From: Candidatus Competibacteraceae bacterium
Lineage (GTDB): Bacteria; Pseudomonadota; Gammaproteobacteria; Competibacterales; Competibacteraceae
Length of the DNA: 16,401 nucleotides
Assembly (NCBI GenBank): GCA_020445005.1
Contig: JAGRHM010000211.1
Span: 1-16,401, forward strand
Reading direction: 5' to 3'
Position numbers and translations under genes: made by a program. Each line of letters starts with the position of its first letter. The first letter of the stretch is position 1. The notes beneath the pieces are model-generated. The model did no database searches. It had not been told where the DNA came from and saw only the letters and a program-made list of their open reading frames with translations. Shown in pieces: positions 6,994 through 13,966 of the stretch.

Positions 6994-8850
6994 TCATGAT
7001 GAGACCCATACCGCCAGCGCCGCGCACACCCGTTCCGCCAGTTCCGCCCAGTCGCCGAGGCGGGTTTGCCGGAACAGCCGCATGGTCGGGTACCAGGGTG
7101 AGTCATCGCGGTCGACGAGAAATCGCCACTCACCCTTGGACGATAGTAGCACCCAAACGGGTCGCCCCAGCGCCCCAGCCAGATGGGCGATCATGGAATC
7201 GGAAGTGATGATCAGATCCAGTCCGGCGACTAAGGCAGCCGTTTCCACCAGGTTGGCGTCGCCCAAGTCTTGAATCGGCAGACCCAGTTCGGCGATTTGC
7301 TCTACCCCGGCGTTGCGCTGTAGTTGCACCCACTGAATGCCGGGGACCTCGAACAGGGGCGCCAGCCGGACCAGAGGAATGGAGCGGAGGTGATCCTGAC
7401 CGAACCCAGGATTACCCTGCCAGGCGATGCCGACGCGCCGTCCCGGCGGCAGGCGGATCAAGCGTCGTCGCCCGGTCTGACGCACCTTCAACGGAATCGG
7501 TAGATAAGGAACCCGTGCCGGGATGGTGTCCAGCCGGGTCTGGAACCAATAGGGCAGGTCCATCAGCAGCGCGTAACACTGCGCTAAGGGTAGTTGCTGT
7601 TCAGGCAGGATGAAGGCGTCAATGCCCGGGTAGTCGGCCAGTAGTTTGGCCAAAGCGGGAGTGGTGGCCAGAGTGATCTGGGCTGGGCGGGCGCGTTCGA
7701 TCAGCAGGTCGAGATAGCGAATAAATTGCAGCGTGTCGCCCAGGCCCTGCTCGGTTGCGACGATCAGATGCTGACCGTCCAGCGCCTCGCCCTGCCAGTG
7801 CGGGATGCCGAATTCCCGATCGAAATCCCGCCCACGCCCGTTCCAGCGATGGAAATACTCAGCCCAACCCTGCGCGAAATCACCCTGTTTGAGGTAATTC
7901 ATGGTGCGGTTATAGCGCACCTTGTGTAGTGTGGCCATTGCCTCCGGACTGATCTCGACGCAGGTTTCGCCTACCCGTCGACCGTCCGTCGCCAAAGTGG
8001 CGATGGCTCGGTCGAAGGCTGCTGCGGCCTCAGGCAAGCGATTGACGCTGTCCAGAGTCAGTCCCAGCTCGTTCCACATGTAGCTATCCCTGGGGTTCTC
8101 GCGCGCCCCGCGATCCAGTAAGGCAATAGCCGCCTCGGGCTGGAAGGTATCACGCAGGAGACTGCCCTTGAGAATCAGCAGTTCCACTGTCTCCGGCGTC
8201 CGGCGTAAGGCTTCCTCGACCGCCGCCAGCGCTTGCGGATAATGATGTAAGCCCTGTTCCGCTTGGGCGAGCAATTGCCAGCTCAACGCTGATTCGGGCG
8301 TCCGCTGCAACGCGCGGCGGGCGGCGCGACGGGCGCCGACGTTGTCGTTCAGCAGTAGGTTGGTCCGCGCTAGATTCAGCCAGGCTTTGGCGTAGCCAGG
8401 ACGATGGCGCAGGGCTTCACGGTAGGCAGCCCGGGCCAGGGCCGGTTCCTGGCTACCCAGCAGGGCGTTGCCAAGGTTGTTCCAGGCCTCGGGGTAGGTC
8501 GGGTCGAGACGCAGCGCGGCCCGTCCGGCCTGCTCGGCGGCAGAGCAGTCGCCCTGCCGGTAAAACGCTAGGCTGAGGTTGTTATGGCGCGGGGCGGCGC
8601 TGGGATCACGGGCGACGGCTTCGCGAAAGCAGGCGACGGCCTCAGCGTAGCGTTGCGCGCCCAGGTAGATCTGTCCGAGACCGTCGTAGCCCAGGGCCAA
8701 GTCCGGCCAGCGGCGGATCAGGTCGCGGAAAGCGAGTTCGGCGCCGGTCAAATCACCAGCTTGGACGCAGTGGCGAGCGATCGCCGCAACCGACCGGGGA
8801 TCGGTCGGGTCAGGTTGACGGCAGAGGGCGGCTGAAGACGCAGAGGGCAT
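6994..8850 (-). CDS. TPR protein with GT9/heptosyltransferase-like C-terminal domain
   Basis: A 618-residue protein. The first 290 or so residues hold about seven or eight tetratricopeptide repeats, for example AWNNLGNALLGSQEPALARA with the usual W/LG/A/P spacing. The remainder resembles ADP-heptose:LPS heptosyltransferases (GT9): VGIAWQGNPGFGQDHLRSIP, then TSDSMIAHLAGALGRP beginning at about residue 549, with the family's D and H retained. The tail DRDDSPWYPTMRLFRQ is typical of TPR-linked members of this group. Such proteins are found in surface glycan and glycoprotein loci, with the TPRs probably docking protein partners. The start ATG (8848-8850) is 7 bases after the preceding gene. The last 32 codons exist again in degraded form at 12297-12395. 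A heptose donor would fit the nearby hddA, but this is inference. Confidence 0.9.
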   Translation of the reverse strand: MPSASSAALCRQPDPTDPRSVAAIARHCVQAGDLTGAELAFRDLIRRWPDLALGYDGLGQIYLGAQRYAEAVACFREAVARDPSAAPRHNNLSLAFYRQGDCSAAEQAGRAALRLDPTYPEAWNNLGNALLGSQEPALARAAYREALRHRPGYAKAWLNLARTNLLLNDNVGARRAARRALQRTPESALSWQLLAQAEQGLHHYPQALAAVEEALRRTPETVELLILKGSLLRDTFQPEAAIALLDRGARENPRDSYMWNELGLTLDSVNRLPEAAAAFDRAIATLATDGRRVGETCVEISPEAMATLHKVRYNRTMNYLKQGDFAQGWAEYFHRWNGRGRDFDREFGIPHWQGEALDGQHLIVATEQGLGDTLQFIRYLDLLIERARPAQITLATTPALAKLLADYPGIDAFILPEQQLPLAQCYALLMDLPYWFQTRLDTIPARVPYLPIPLKVRQTGRRRLIRLPPGRRVGIAWQGNPGFGQDHLRSIPLVRLAPLFEVPGIQWVQLQRNAGVEQIAELGLPIQDLGDANLVETAALVAGLDLIITSDSMIAHLAGALGRPVWVLLSSKGEWRFLVDRDDSPWYPTMRLFRQTRLGDWAELAERVCAALAVWVSS

Positions 8851-8857
8851 GGCTTTG

Positions 8858-10363
8858 TCACTGATATACTGGAGCCAGGTCGATGGAGGAACGAGCCTTG
8901 CGCGCCTTGAACAGATACTGGAAACACCGGCTGTCCTGTTCGAAAGTCGGGGCGTTCACGCCGAACTCGCGTAACGCCGCAGCTAGACCTGCCGGGGGCT
9001 GCAGATCCACTGCGGTCGCCTCAATATGTACAACATCAAAGCCATGGCGCGCCAAGGCCGCCATCGCGCTGTTCCGGGTAAAAAATCGCAAATGTGTGCG
9101 ATCCAGAATGCCATGATCCCGGTACTCCCAGCGCCCTTCAAGCAAATCCCGGAGCACCGACCAGTGGCCGACGTTTGGTACGCTCAGAATCAGTTCGCCA
9201 TCTTTATTCAATGCGCGGCGCACACACTGGAGCGCCTGATCGGTATCCGCCAGGTGCTCTAGCGCATCCGCCATGATGATTGTATCGAAATGCGCCTCGG
9301 GCAGGGTTGGCAAAATTTCCATAACATCCCCAACGTGAACGGCATCCAGAGCCTCAGCAGCGAGGCGAGCAACCGCCGGGACGCATTCCATTCCGCTGAC
9401 ATGACAGGGTTGCCGAGCCTTGAGGCCGCTGCCGAGGGCGCCGGTCCCGCAACCGATGTCCAAAATTAGCCGGGCTTGGGGCGAAACAAGCGCCAGCACT
9501 TCCGGTCTTGGCGAGTGGTAGTAACTCAATGGCAAGGGTGAGTGGCTATGACCGTAACGAGATGAGGCGATTGTTGGATCAGAACTGACTGGCTCCGGTT
9601 CCGGTTCCCCACACAATCGACGCATAGTGGCTGCGATGACCTCCGGCGTCAGCACCGCGCCGCCATAGGCTAGCTTGCGATAGAGATCACCGGTTAACCA
9701 TTTCTTGGCGAAGAACAATACATCTTTAACCTTGATTTGTTCGAGTTCTGGGTTAGTCCCGCACCCGGTGCTGGCCCCATCAGATTCATGCTCGCCTAGC
9801 GCTGCGCCGACTCGCCATACTTGCCAACCTCGTTCGCGAGCAGTCAGGCAGTAGTCCACATCGCTGCAAATGAACTTGAAGTTGCGATCCAGCAGACCGA
9901 TTTCTTCGATCATCTCCCGTCGGAGCAACAGGCACACGCCATTGATCCAGTGCAATCGCTCATCATGGCGGAATGCGTCCACCGGCGCGACCCGGTGGCG
10001 TCCCCAGGGAAAAGACTCAAGTCCGCCACCTTTGGCCAGGCGCTCGGGATGATCCTTGAGCGCCTCGATCGGACCGGCGATGCCACACTGGGGATGGGCG
10101 GCCATGAAACGCCATAATTGTTCGATGGCGTCGGGTTCTAGGTACATATCCTGATTGAGCAGCAGCAGCGCCGGACAGTCCGTGGCGAGATAGCGGCGAA
10201 TGCCCTCGTTCACAGCGGCGGTGAAGTAGATGTTGTCCTCGCTGTTGTCGCGTACGAAGATGTCGACCGGCTGGGTCTGCCGCTCCAAGCAGGCCAGACA
10301 GTGATGCAACTGTTCCGGTTTGCGATAGGCAGGAATAATGACGGGGATCCGGGGCAGGGTCAT
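8858..10363 (-). CDS. GT2 glycosyltransferase-methyltransferase fusion
   Basis: A 501-residue two-domain protein. Residues 1 to about 250 form a GT-A, family 2 glycosyltransferase: IPVIIPAYRKPEQL at 6-19, the acidic LNQDMYLEP segment at 69-77 in the DXD position, and SDVDYCLTARERGW at 167-180 in the (E/S)D position typical of rhamnosyltransferase-like members. Residues about 285-480 form a SAM-dependent methyltransferase: LDIGCGTGALG at 301-311, IIMADALEH at 362-370, and SVPNVGHW at 394-401 followed by an RTHLRFFTR motif seen in glycan-cluster methyltransferases. The domain order is the reverse of the methyltransferase-GT4 protein encoded 1.9 kb downstream. ATG 10363 is preferred over upstream starts because an AGGA Shine-Dalgarno (10372-10375 on the minus strand) lies 8 bases before it and the GT2 fold begins at once. 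It probably adds a sugar and methylates the same or a neighbouring residue. Confidence 0.9.
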   Translation of the reverse strand: MTLPRIPVIIPAYRKPEQLHHCLACLERQTQPVDIFVRDNSEDNIYFTAAVNEGIRRYLATDCPALLLLNQDMYLEPDAIEQLWRFMAAHPQCGIAGPIEALKDHPERLAKGGGLESFPWGRHRVAPVDAFRHDERLHWINGVCLLLRREMIEEIGLLDRNFKFICSDVDYCLTARERGWQVWRVGAALGEHESDGASTGCGTNPELEQIKVKDVLFFAKKWLTGDLYRKLAYGGAVLTPEVIAATMRRLCGEPEPEPVSSDPTIASSRYGHSHSPLPLSYYHSPRPEVLALVSPQARLILDIGCGTGALGSGLKARQPCHVSGMECVPAVARLAAEALDAVHVGDVMEILPTLPEAHFDTIIMADALEHLADTDQALQCVRRALNKDGELILSVPNVGHWSVLRDLLEGRWEYRDHGILDRTHLRFFTRNSAMAALARHGFDVVHIEATAVDLQPPAGLAAALREFGVNAPTFEQDSRCFQYLFKARKARSSIDLAPVYQ

Positions 10364-10371
10364 TGGGTGTG

Positions 10372-10375
10372 TCCT
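10372..10375 (-). promoter_or_regulatory. Shine-Dalgarno of the GT2-methyltransferase gene
   Basis: On the minus strand AGGA stands 8 bases before ATG 10363. It is one of the few recognisable ribosome-binding sites in the cluster, and it decides the start of the GT2-methyltransferase gene against the longer in-frame extension to 10543. Confidence 0.6.
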
Positions 10376-10377
10376 GT

Positions 10378-10629
10378 TTAATGAGGCGGCAGACGAAGCG
10401 TGTCGTGGTTCTCGACGAACAAACACCGCTTGAACAGGTGTTCTAACACTGTTAGGCAGTCGCTGGGCTTGCGGCTGATCGGGGGCAGTCGATAGGTCTG
10501 GTAGGTCATAGCCGCGAGGCCAATGCATCGGGCTGCTAACCACTGGGTAGAGCCAGTGAACACTCGCAGCAAGGAAGACCGGGGTTCGCGCGACGCCGGG
10601 GGTGAAGAGACATCGTGGCCGCTAGACAT
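10378..10629 (-). CDS. Possible small protein of unknown function (83 residues)
   Basis: An open frame of 83 codons fills the gap between the DUF6165-like gene and the GT2-methyltransferase gene. Its ATG (10627-10629) lies one base after the preceding TAG stop, and its TAA stop lies 14 bases before the next ATG, so it would fit neatly in the operon. Third codon positions in its second half are about two-thirds G or C, as in the neighbouring genes. The C-terminal half (TYQTYRLPPISRKPSDCLTV, then a hydrophobic/basic helix) looks protein-like; the N-terminal 20 residues are Ser/Pro-rich and low in information. No family is recognised. The same DNA is open in a second frame as an extension of the GT2 gene, and short hairpins (for example AACACC/GGTGTT) are present, so it may be non-coding. 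No other evidence supports translation. Confidence 0.42.
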   Translation of the reverse strand: MSSGHDVSSPPASREPRSSLLRVFTGSTQWLAARCIGLAAMTYQTYRLPPISRKPSDCLTVLEHLFKRCLFVENHDTLRLPPH

Positions 10630-10630
10630 G

Positions 10631-11026
10631 CTAGGCCACATAGGATTTTTCTTCCCGCCAAGGGCTGCGTAGATAGCTATCGATTTGCTGCTTCAATCGT
10701 GACCGGCGGTCGTTGGTGAGATAGACCTGACGGGCTAGATCGACAAAAGCTGGGCCGAAATCCTGCCGTTGTTCATGCGCACGAATAGCATCCTCGATAT
10801 CCCATAAAGTTTGGTTGATAACTTCAAGGTCGGCGATCAGTTGTTCAAGCTGAGGATCCGTCGGCAACTGTTGTTGGCGAAGAGTGTGCAGGTGCGCCCA
10901 TTCACGGTTGATGTTGTTCAACTTCTCCGGATTGACGATGTGGCGGCGCTTGATGGCCAGGATGGTCAGCCGGTCGAGCAGTTCGCCGGGGGGCACAGGG
11001 ATATCGATTAAGCCGGGGGTGGGCAT
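10631..11026 (-). CDS. DUF6165-like small protein of polysaccharide clusters
   Basis: A 131-residue, largely helical, charged protein without signal peptide or membrane segment. It carries features I recall for the DUF6165 family: an N-terminal VPPGELLDRLTILAIKRRHI segment (residues 11-30), a central VINQTLWDIEDAIRAHE segment, then LARQVYLTNDRRSRLKQQID and an EEKSY ending. Proteins of this type accompany glycosyltransferases in LPS and capsule clusters of proteobacteria; their function is unknown. The pattern suggests a cytoplasmic helical bundle or coiled coil that may bind a glycosyltransferase partner, which is inference. It lies 44 bases after the DUF2919-TPR gene, with a short hairpin in the gap, and is followed one base after its stop by a possible small ORF. 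No clear Shine-Dalgarno is visible. Family assignment is from memory of the motif pattern only. Confidence 0.75.
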   Translation of the reverse strand: MPTPGLIDIPVPPGELLDRLTILAIKRRHIVNPEKLNNINREWAHLHTLRQQQLPTDPQLEQLIADLEVINQTLWDIEDAIRAHEQRQDFGPAFVDLARQVYLTNDRRSRLKQQIDSYLRSPWREEKSYVA

Positions 11027-11047
11027 GACAAGGGTTTAATTTGAGTT

Positions 11048-11063
11048 TTAGGACATTTCCTAA
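11048..11063. other. Inter-gene hairpin before the DUF6165-like gene
   Basis: TTAGGA and TCCTAA form a perfect 6-base stem with a 4-base loop in the 44-base gap after the DUF2919-TPR stop. No T-run follows on the minus strand, so termination is unlikely. It may stabilise or process the mRNA. Confidence 0.3.
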
Positions 11064-11070
11064 CGCTTGC

Positions 11071-12300
11071 TCATCCAGGGTGGTTTGCCGGTTGTCGAGC
11101 ACCCTGAACGAGTTCCTCCAGATTTCGCCGCGCTACAGCCAGCCCCGGGGCCACGACGAGAGCCTGCTGGAATGCATATTGGGCGGCAACCCGATCACCC
11201 TGTTGCTGGTAAATAATCCCCAAGTTATTCCAGGCCCGGCCATGAGCCGGGTTCATTTGGAGCACGATCCGATAATGATGGCAAGCAGCCTCGATCTGAC
11301 CAGTTTCGGCTAGCGCCAGCGCCAGATTGTAGTGGGCGGCAGTATCTGGCTGTCGTTGCACGGCGGCCTCGCCTGCTGCCACGGCCGCTGCCGGTCGTCC
11401 CAGTCGCCGATAAATCTCGCACAGGTTGCGCAAGTACCGTCCATTATGTGGATCTAGCCTCAACGCGGTTTCAATCAGCAGGGTAGCTTCGGCAAGCGCC
11501 CCCTGGCTGGCCGCCCGGATGCTTAGCGTATACCAGGCCGCCGCGACCGCCGGCGAAGAGTCTGCCAGTCGTTGTTGCATCGTCATAACTTGTTCCGGCG
11601 CATCGGCTATCATGAATTTCGATGCAATCTCGATACATTTGTCTTTCCTCTTTTGACTTTCCTCCGCTATGCGAGTGGGAGTCCAATCTATCCGAGACAA
11701 TGGAGCGGGTAATCTTTTTTTCCTTGCGTTCCACGTATCCTTGCCAGATTTAGGAGAGGGCGCCTGTCCGGGCGTGGGCGCCGTTGCAGCATCGCCTTCG
11801 ACCGCTGGATCGGGAAAATCCCGAAATACATCCGTCAGCCGGCGGGAGAAGCCCACATAGGTCAACGCCCAGCCCTGGATCATCAGATAAATCACCAGGA
11901 ATGCACCTTCTTCGCCGCTGGTCAAGAGTTTCTCCGCTTGTGTAACCATCAGCAGTGCACCCTGTGTAATCAGGGTCGCCAATAGCGCCAGCCGACCCCG
12001 TCGCCAGAGCCAGCGCCACGCCGTTCCGGTCCTTGGTCGCCGATAACGCCAAGCCAGCCAGATCAGGAGCGCCGGTAGATCGGCCACCGCTAGGGACACG
12101 CCCAGTGGCGTCGCCATCCAGTGTTTGAGCGTCGCCATGTCCACGGAACGTATCATGAATGGAAAGTATAATAGGAACACGATAAGTAAGTGGCGAACAC
12201 TATAAGATAACACCAAGAACATCCCGAGCGAGGGTTTCAGACACAAGTTCCGGTCATAAGCCTCGAATGGGTAAGCCAGCGGCGGCGTCCGGTATTTCAT
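11071..12300 (-). CDS. DUF2919-like membrane domain fused to TPR repeats
   Basis: A 409-residue protein with two unlike halves in one frame. Residues 1 to about 155 contain YPFEAYDRNLCLKPSLGMFL followed by about four hydrophobic segments (roughly 25-50, 63-88, 101-120 and 131-152). This matches the layout of DUF2919 (YfeZ-like) inner-membrane proteins, which normally end near residue 150. A Pro/Ala/Lys-rich linker follows, then an extra helical stretch and three TPRs from about 260 to 395 (for example AWNNLGIIYQQQGDRVAAQY). The TPR part should lie in the cytoplasm if the topology is N-in with four crossings; this is inferred. ATG 12300 overlaps the TGA of a decayed TPR-GT9 copy as ATGA. An upstream in-frame ATG at 12336 falls inside that relic and is less likely. 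Its role is unknown; it may anchor glycosyltransferases at the membrane through TPR contacts. Confidence 0.77.
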   Translation of the reverse strand: MKYRTPPLAYPFEAYDRNLCLKPSLGMFLVLSYSVRHLLIVFLLYFPFMIRSVDMATLKHWMATPLGVSLAVADLPALLIWLAWRYRRPRTGTAWRWLWRRGRLALLATLITQGALLMVTQAEKLLTSGEEGAFLVIYLMIQGWALTYVGFSRRLTDVFRDFPDPAVEGDAATAPTPGQAPSPKSGKDTWNARKKRLPAPLSRIDWTPTRIAEESQKRKDKCIEIASKFMIADAPEQVMTMQQRLADSSPAVAAAWYTLSIRAASQGALAEATLLIETALRLDPHNGRYLRNLCEIYRRLGRPAAAVAAGEAAVQRQPDTAAHYNLALALAETGQIEAACHHYRIVLQMNPAHGRAWNNLGIIYQQQGDRVAAQYAFQQALVVAPGLAVARRNLEELVQGARQPANHPG

Positions 12301-12395
12301 GACGAGGCCCATGTTGCCAACGCCGCGTTTACCCACTCCGCTAGTTTTGCCCAGCCGCCGAGGCGAGGTTGCTGAAACAGCCGCATGGTCGAAAT
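12297..12395 (-). pseudogene. Remnant: 3' end of a second TPR-GT9 gene
   Basis: The last 32 codons before TGA 12297-12299 encode a peptide containing TMRLFQQPRLGGWAKLAEWV and ending WASS. It aligns without gaps to the C-terminus of the TPR-GT9 protein at 6994-7092 (TMRLFRQTRLGDWAELAERV, ending WVSS), with 22 of 32 residues identical. The DNA is also close, including a shared 16-base run around 12375-12390 and 7075-7090. Homology stops abruptly at about 12395, and upstream DNA is unrelated and AT-rich. No start, TPR or GT9 core remains, so it is not a working gene. The stop still overlaps the DUF2919-TPR start as ATGA, which shows the original gene order. Protein-level divergence points to an old duplication, not a recent copy. 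Confidence 0.78.
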
Positions 12396-12469
12396 GAGCT
12401 TCGGAGCCTGTGTAAAAATCAGTCTAATTGAATTGTGGCAGCCTGCTAGTAAAGGATATTCTGTCAAAT

Positions 12470-12485
12470 TGCTGGCAATCCAGCA
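12470..12485 (-). terminator. Possible weak terminator after the phosphate acyltransferase gene
   Basis: TGCTGG and CCAGCA form a perfect 6-base stem with a 4-base loop about 60 bases after the stop of the 12544-13485 gene. On the minus strand it is followed only by ATTTGAC, so the T-run is poor. It is the best terminator candidate in this 148-base gap. Without it, transcription may run on into the glycan cluster. Confidence 0.28.
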
Positions 12486-12543
12486 CCCGAAAAATTTCAT
12501 TTTTTATTAAGGCAGTGGAATCAGATCATGATTCGCGTGAGGC

Positions 12544-13485
12544 TCAGGTTACCACCTTGGCCATGCTTTCCCGTCGCGAGCGGGCTACTAGTGCTGCGAC
12601 CGCGCAGGAAGCCAGCCGGGTAGTGACAGAGTCTGCTCGACTCGTGAGAATAATGGGTACTCGCGCGCCAAGGACAATCCCCGCCGCATCCGCATCAGCC
12701 ATAAAGGTCAGACTCTTAGCCAGCATATTGCCTGCCTCTAGATCCGGCACAACCAGGATGTCGGCGTGGCCTGCTACTGGCGATTCAATTTTCTTGATCT
12801 GAGCCGCTGTCAGGTTGATCGCATTGTCCAACGCCAGGGGGCCGTCCAAGATGCCGCCAGTGATTTGGCCGCGATCGGCCATTTTACACAAGGCGGCGGC
12901 TTCTACTGTCGATTGTACCTTAGGGTTTACTGTTTCCATCGCGGAAAGTACAGCGACTTTCGGATTCTTGTAACCCAGCGCGCCTGCCAGGTCGATAGCG
13001 TTTTGAATGATGTGCGCCTTGTCTTCCAGCGTCGGGAAGATGTTGATCGCTGCGTCGGTAATGACAATCGCGCGATCGAGAATCGGCACATCCATGATGA
13101 AGGCATGACTAATGCGCCGTTCGGTGCGCAACCCTATGTTGGTTTGCACCACAGCCCCCATTAATTCGTCCGTGTGCAGGCTGCCTTTCATCAGCATTTC
13201 GGCTTTACCTTCGCGGGCCAGGCGCACCGCTTCGGCGGCGGCGGCATGACTGTGCGGCGCATCAACGATCTCGCAATCTGCGAGGTCAAGATGAAACTGC
13301 GCGGCGACTGCTTGGATTTTGTCGCGCGGCCCAACCAGGATCGGTTTTAAAATTCCTAATTCAGCTGCCTCTAAAGCGCCTTTGAGCGAACTTTCGTCAC
13401 AAGGATGGACGACAGCGGTAAGTACCGGCGTCAAACGATTGCATTCTGCGATGAGACGGTTGTACTTTTCGTGTTTATTTTCCAT
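12544..13485 (-). CDS. Phosphate acetyl/butyryltransferase (PTA_PTB family)
   Basis: A 313-residue protein of the phosphate acetyl/butyryltransferase family, the usual length of Ptb and of the short acetyltransferase form. It transfers an acyl group between CoA and phosphate (acetyl-CoA or butyryl-CoA to the acyl phosphate), linking CoA thioesters to acetate or butyrate kinase. Recognisable segments are MLMKGSLHTDELMGAVV, RRISHAFIMDVP, ITDAAINIFPTLEDKAHII, AVLSAMETVNPKV, GGILDGPLALDNAI and ADILVVPDLEAGNMLAKSL, in the family order. ATG 13485 is chosen because GAGG (13492-13495, minus strand) stands 6 bases before it and the family homology begins just after; the frame stays open to 13623 but that part does not look like the family. 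No kinase gene adjoins it in this window. Whether acetyl- or butyryl-CoA is preferred cannot be told. It is codirectional with the glycan genes but separated by the relic region and probably unrelated to them. Confidence 0.9.
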   Translation of the reverse strand: MENKHEKYNRLIAECNRLTPVLTAVVHPCDESSLKGALEAAELGILKPILVGPRDKIQAVAAQFHLDLADCEIVDAPHSHAAAAEAVRLAREGKAEMLMKGSLHTDELMGAVVQTNIGLRTERRISHAFIMDVPILDRAIVITDAAINIFPTLEDKAHIIQNAIDLAGALGYKNPKVAVLSAMETVNPKVQSTVEAAALCKMADRGQITGGILDGPLALDNAINLTAAQIKKIESPVAGHADILVVPDLEAGNMLAKSLTFMADADAAGIVLGARVPIILTSRADSVTTRLASCAVAALVARSRRESMAKVVT

Positions 13486-13743
13486 AAAAAACCTCGAATT
13501 CAAAATGGTTAGATAACGAATGGCCTCTATATACGCCCATGAGCCAGCGGGCTTCCATATTAGCTGTCGTGATGACCAGGTTACTACGGCATCCTTGACT
13601 TGATAAGCTTCAGACCCAGTCACTGCCGGACTGACCCGGCAGCAGCTTTTGCCAACCCGGCTTTGATCGCTTCAAAATCACCAGAATTCCTTCCGATCGG
13701 TCCCATTCCAATTAATCATTGGACTCAGAGCCTCTTTTAAGGC

Positions 13744-13774
13744 ATCGCAGCAACTGCTGTAGCGATTTTTTTTT
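13744..13774 (+). terminator. Intrinsic terminator on the plus strand with no obvious gene before it
   Basis: ATCGCAGC and GCTG...CGAT fold as a stem with an AACT loop and a small 3-base bulge (13744-13766), directly followed by nine T's (13766-13774). This is a normal rho-independent terminator in the plus direction. The nearest gene to its left is on the minus strand, so it may end a small RNA, an antisense transcript, or a lost gene whose tail is the open stretch ending at TAA 13738-13740. Confidence 0.65.
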
Positions 13775-13857
13775 GAGAGTTAGACAAGGGGGTAGCGGGC
13801 CAGTTTGAAAATGCCGTAAAGAGCTTTTTTAAGCCTTTAATCTCTGAGGGTCTAATT

Positions 13858-13877
13858 CCCCACAGCTTGCTGCGTCA
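13858..13877. repeat. Palindromic repeat, copy 1 (degenerate)
   Basis: The sequence CCCCACAGCTTGCTGCG forms an imperfect palindrome around a central CAGC-TT-GCTG core. It matches the copy at 13999-14018 at 15 of the first 16 bases; its right arm has decayed. It resembles a REP-like or other short dispersed palindrome. Genome-wide frequency cannot be judged from two copies. Confidence 0.45.
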
Positions 13878-13966
13878 CGAATCAGGTATCTGCTTTTTTG
13901 GATCAGAAATTTTTGTAAGAAGGTCACATTAGAAAAAAGGGTCTTTGGATTAATGTTATCCTTGTT

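Larger units (their letters stand above)
13486..13966. other. Gene-poor AT-rich intergenic region, 481 bases
   Basis: No convincing gene was found here. The region should hold the promoter of the acyltransferase gene, but no good -10/-35 pair was recognised. It contains a stem CTGCCGG/CCGGCAG (13623-13642), a dyad TCCAAT/ATTGGA (13707-13723), a plus-strand intrinsic terminator (13744-13774) and one copy of a palindromic repeat (13858-13877). A 28-codon minus-strand frame (13620-13706) and a 54-codon plus-strand open stretch ending at TAA 13738-13740, just before the terminator, may be gene remnants. Neither has further support. Confidence 0.6.

Noticed and set aside
6912..7133. In-frame N-terminal extension of the methyltransferase-GT4 ORF back to ATG 7133
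   Set aside because: It overlaps the last 140 bases of the clearly coding TPR-GT9 gene, and the peptide is Arg/Gly/Ser-rich as expected for a shadow frame.
10364..10543. Extension of the GT2-methyltransferase ORF to ATG 10543
   Set aside because: The peptide is Pro/Arg-rich and unlike any GT2 start, while ATG 10363 has a Shine-Dalgarno and begins directly at the GT2 fold.
12462..12467. Perfect TTGACA on the minus strand as a -35 box for the glycan cluster
   Set aside because: No acceptable -10 sequence lies 16-18 bases downstream.
13486..13623. Extension of the phosphate acyltransferase ORF to ATG 13623
   Set aside because: The family begins near ATG 13485, which has GAGG at a good distance; the extra 46 residues do not resemble the family.
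13623..13642. CTGCCGG/CCGGCAG stem as a terminator
   Set aside because: No T-run of useful length follows on either strand and no gene end is next to it; it may be part of a structured RNA.
13620..13706. 28-codon minus-strand ORF starting at ATG 13704-13706 with a natural-looking peptide
   Set aside because: Too short, stop codon directly upstream, no Shine-Dalgarno and no recognised family; mentioned only as a possible remnant.
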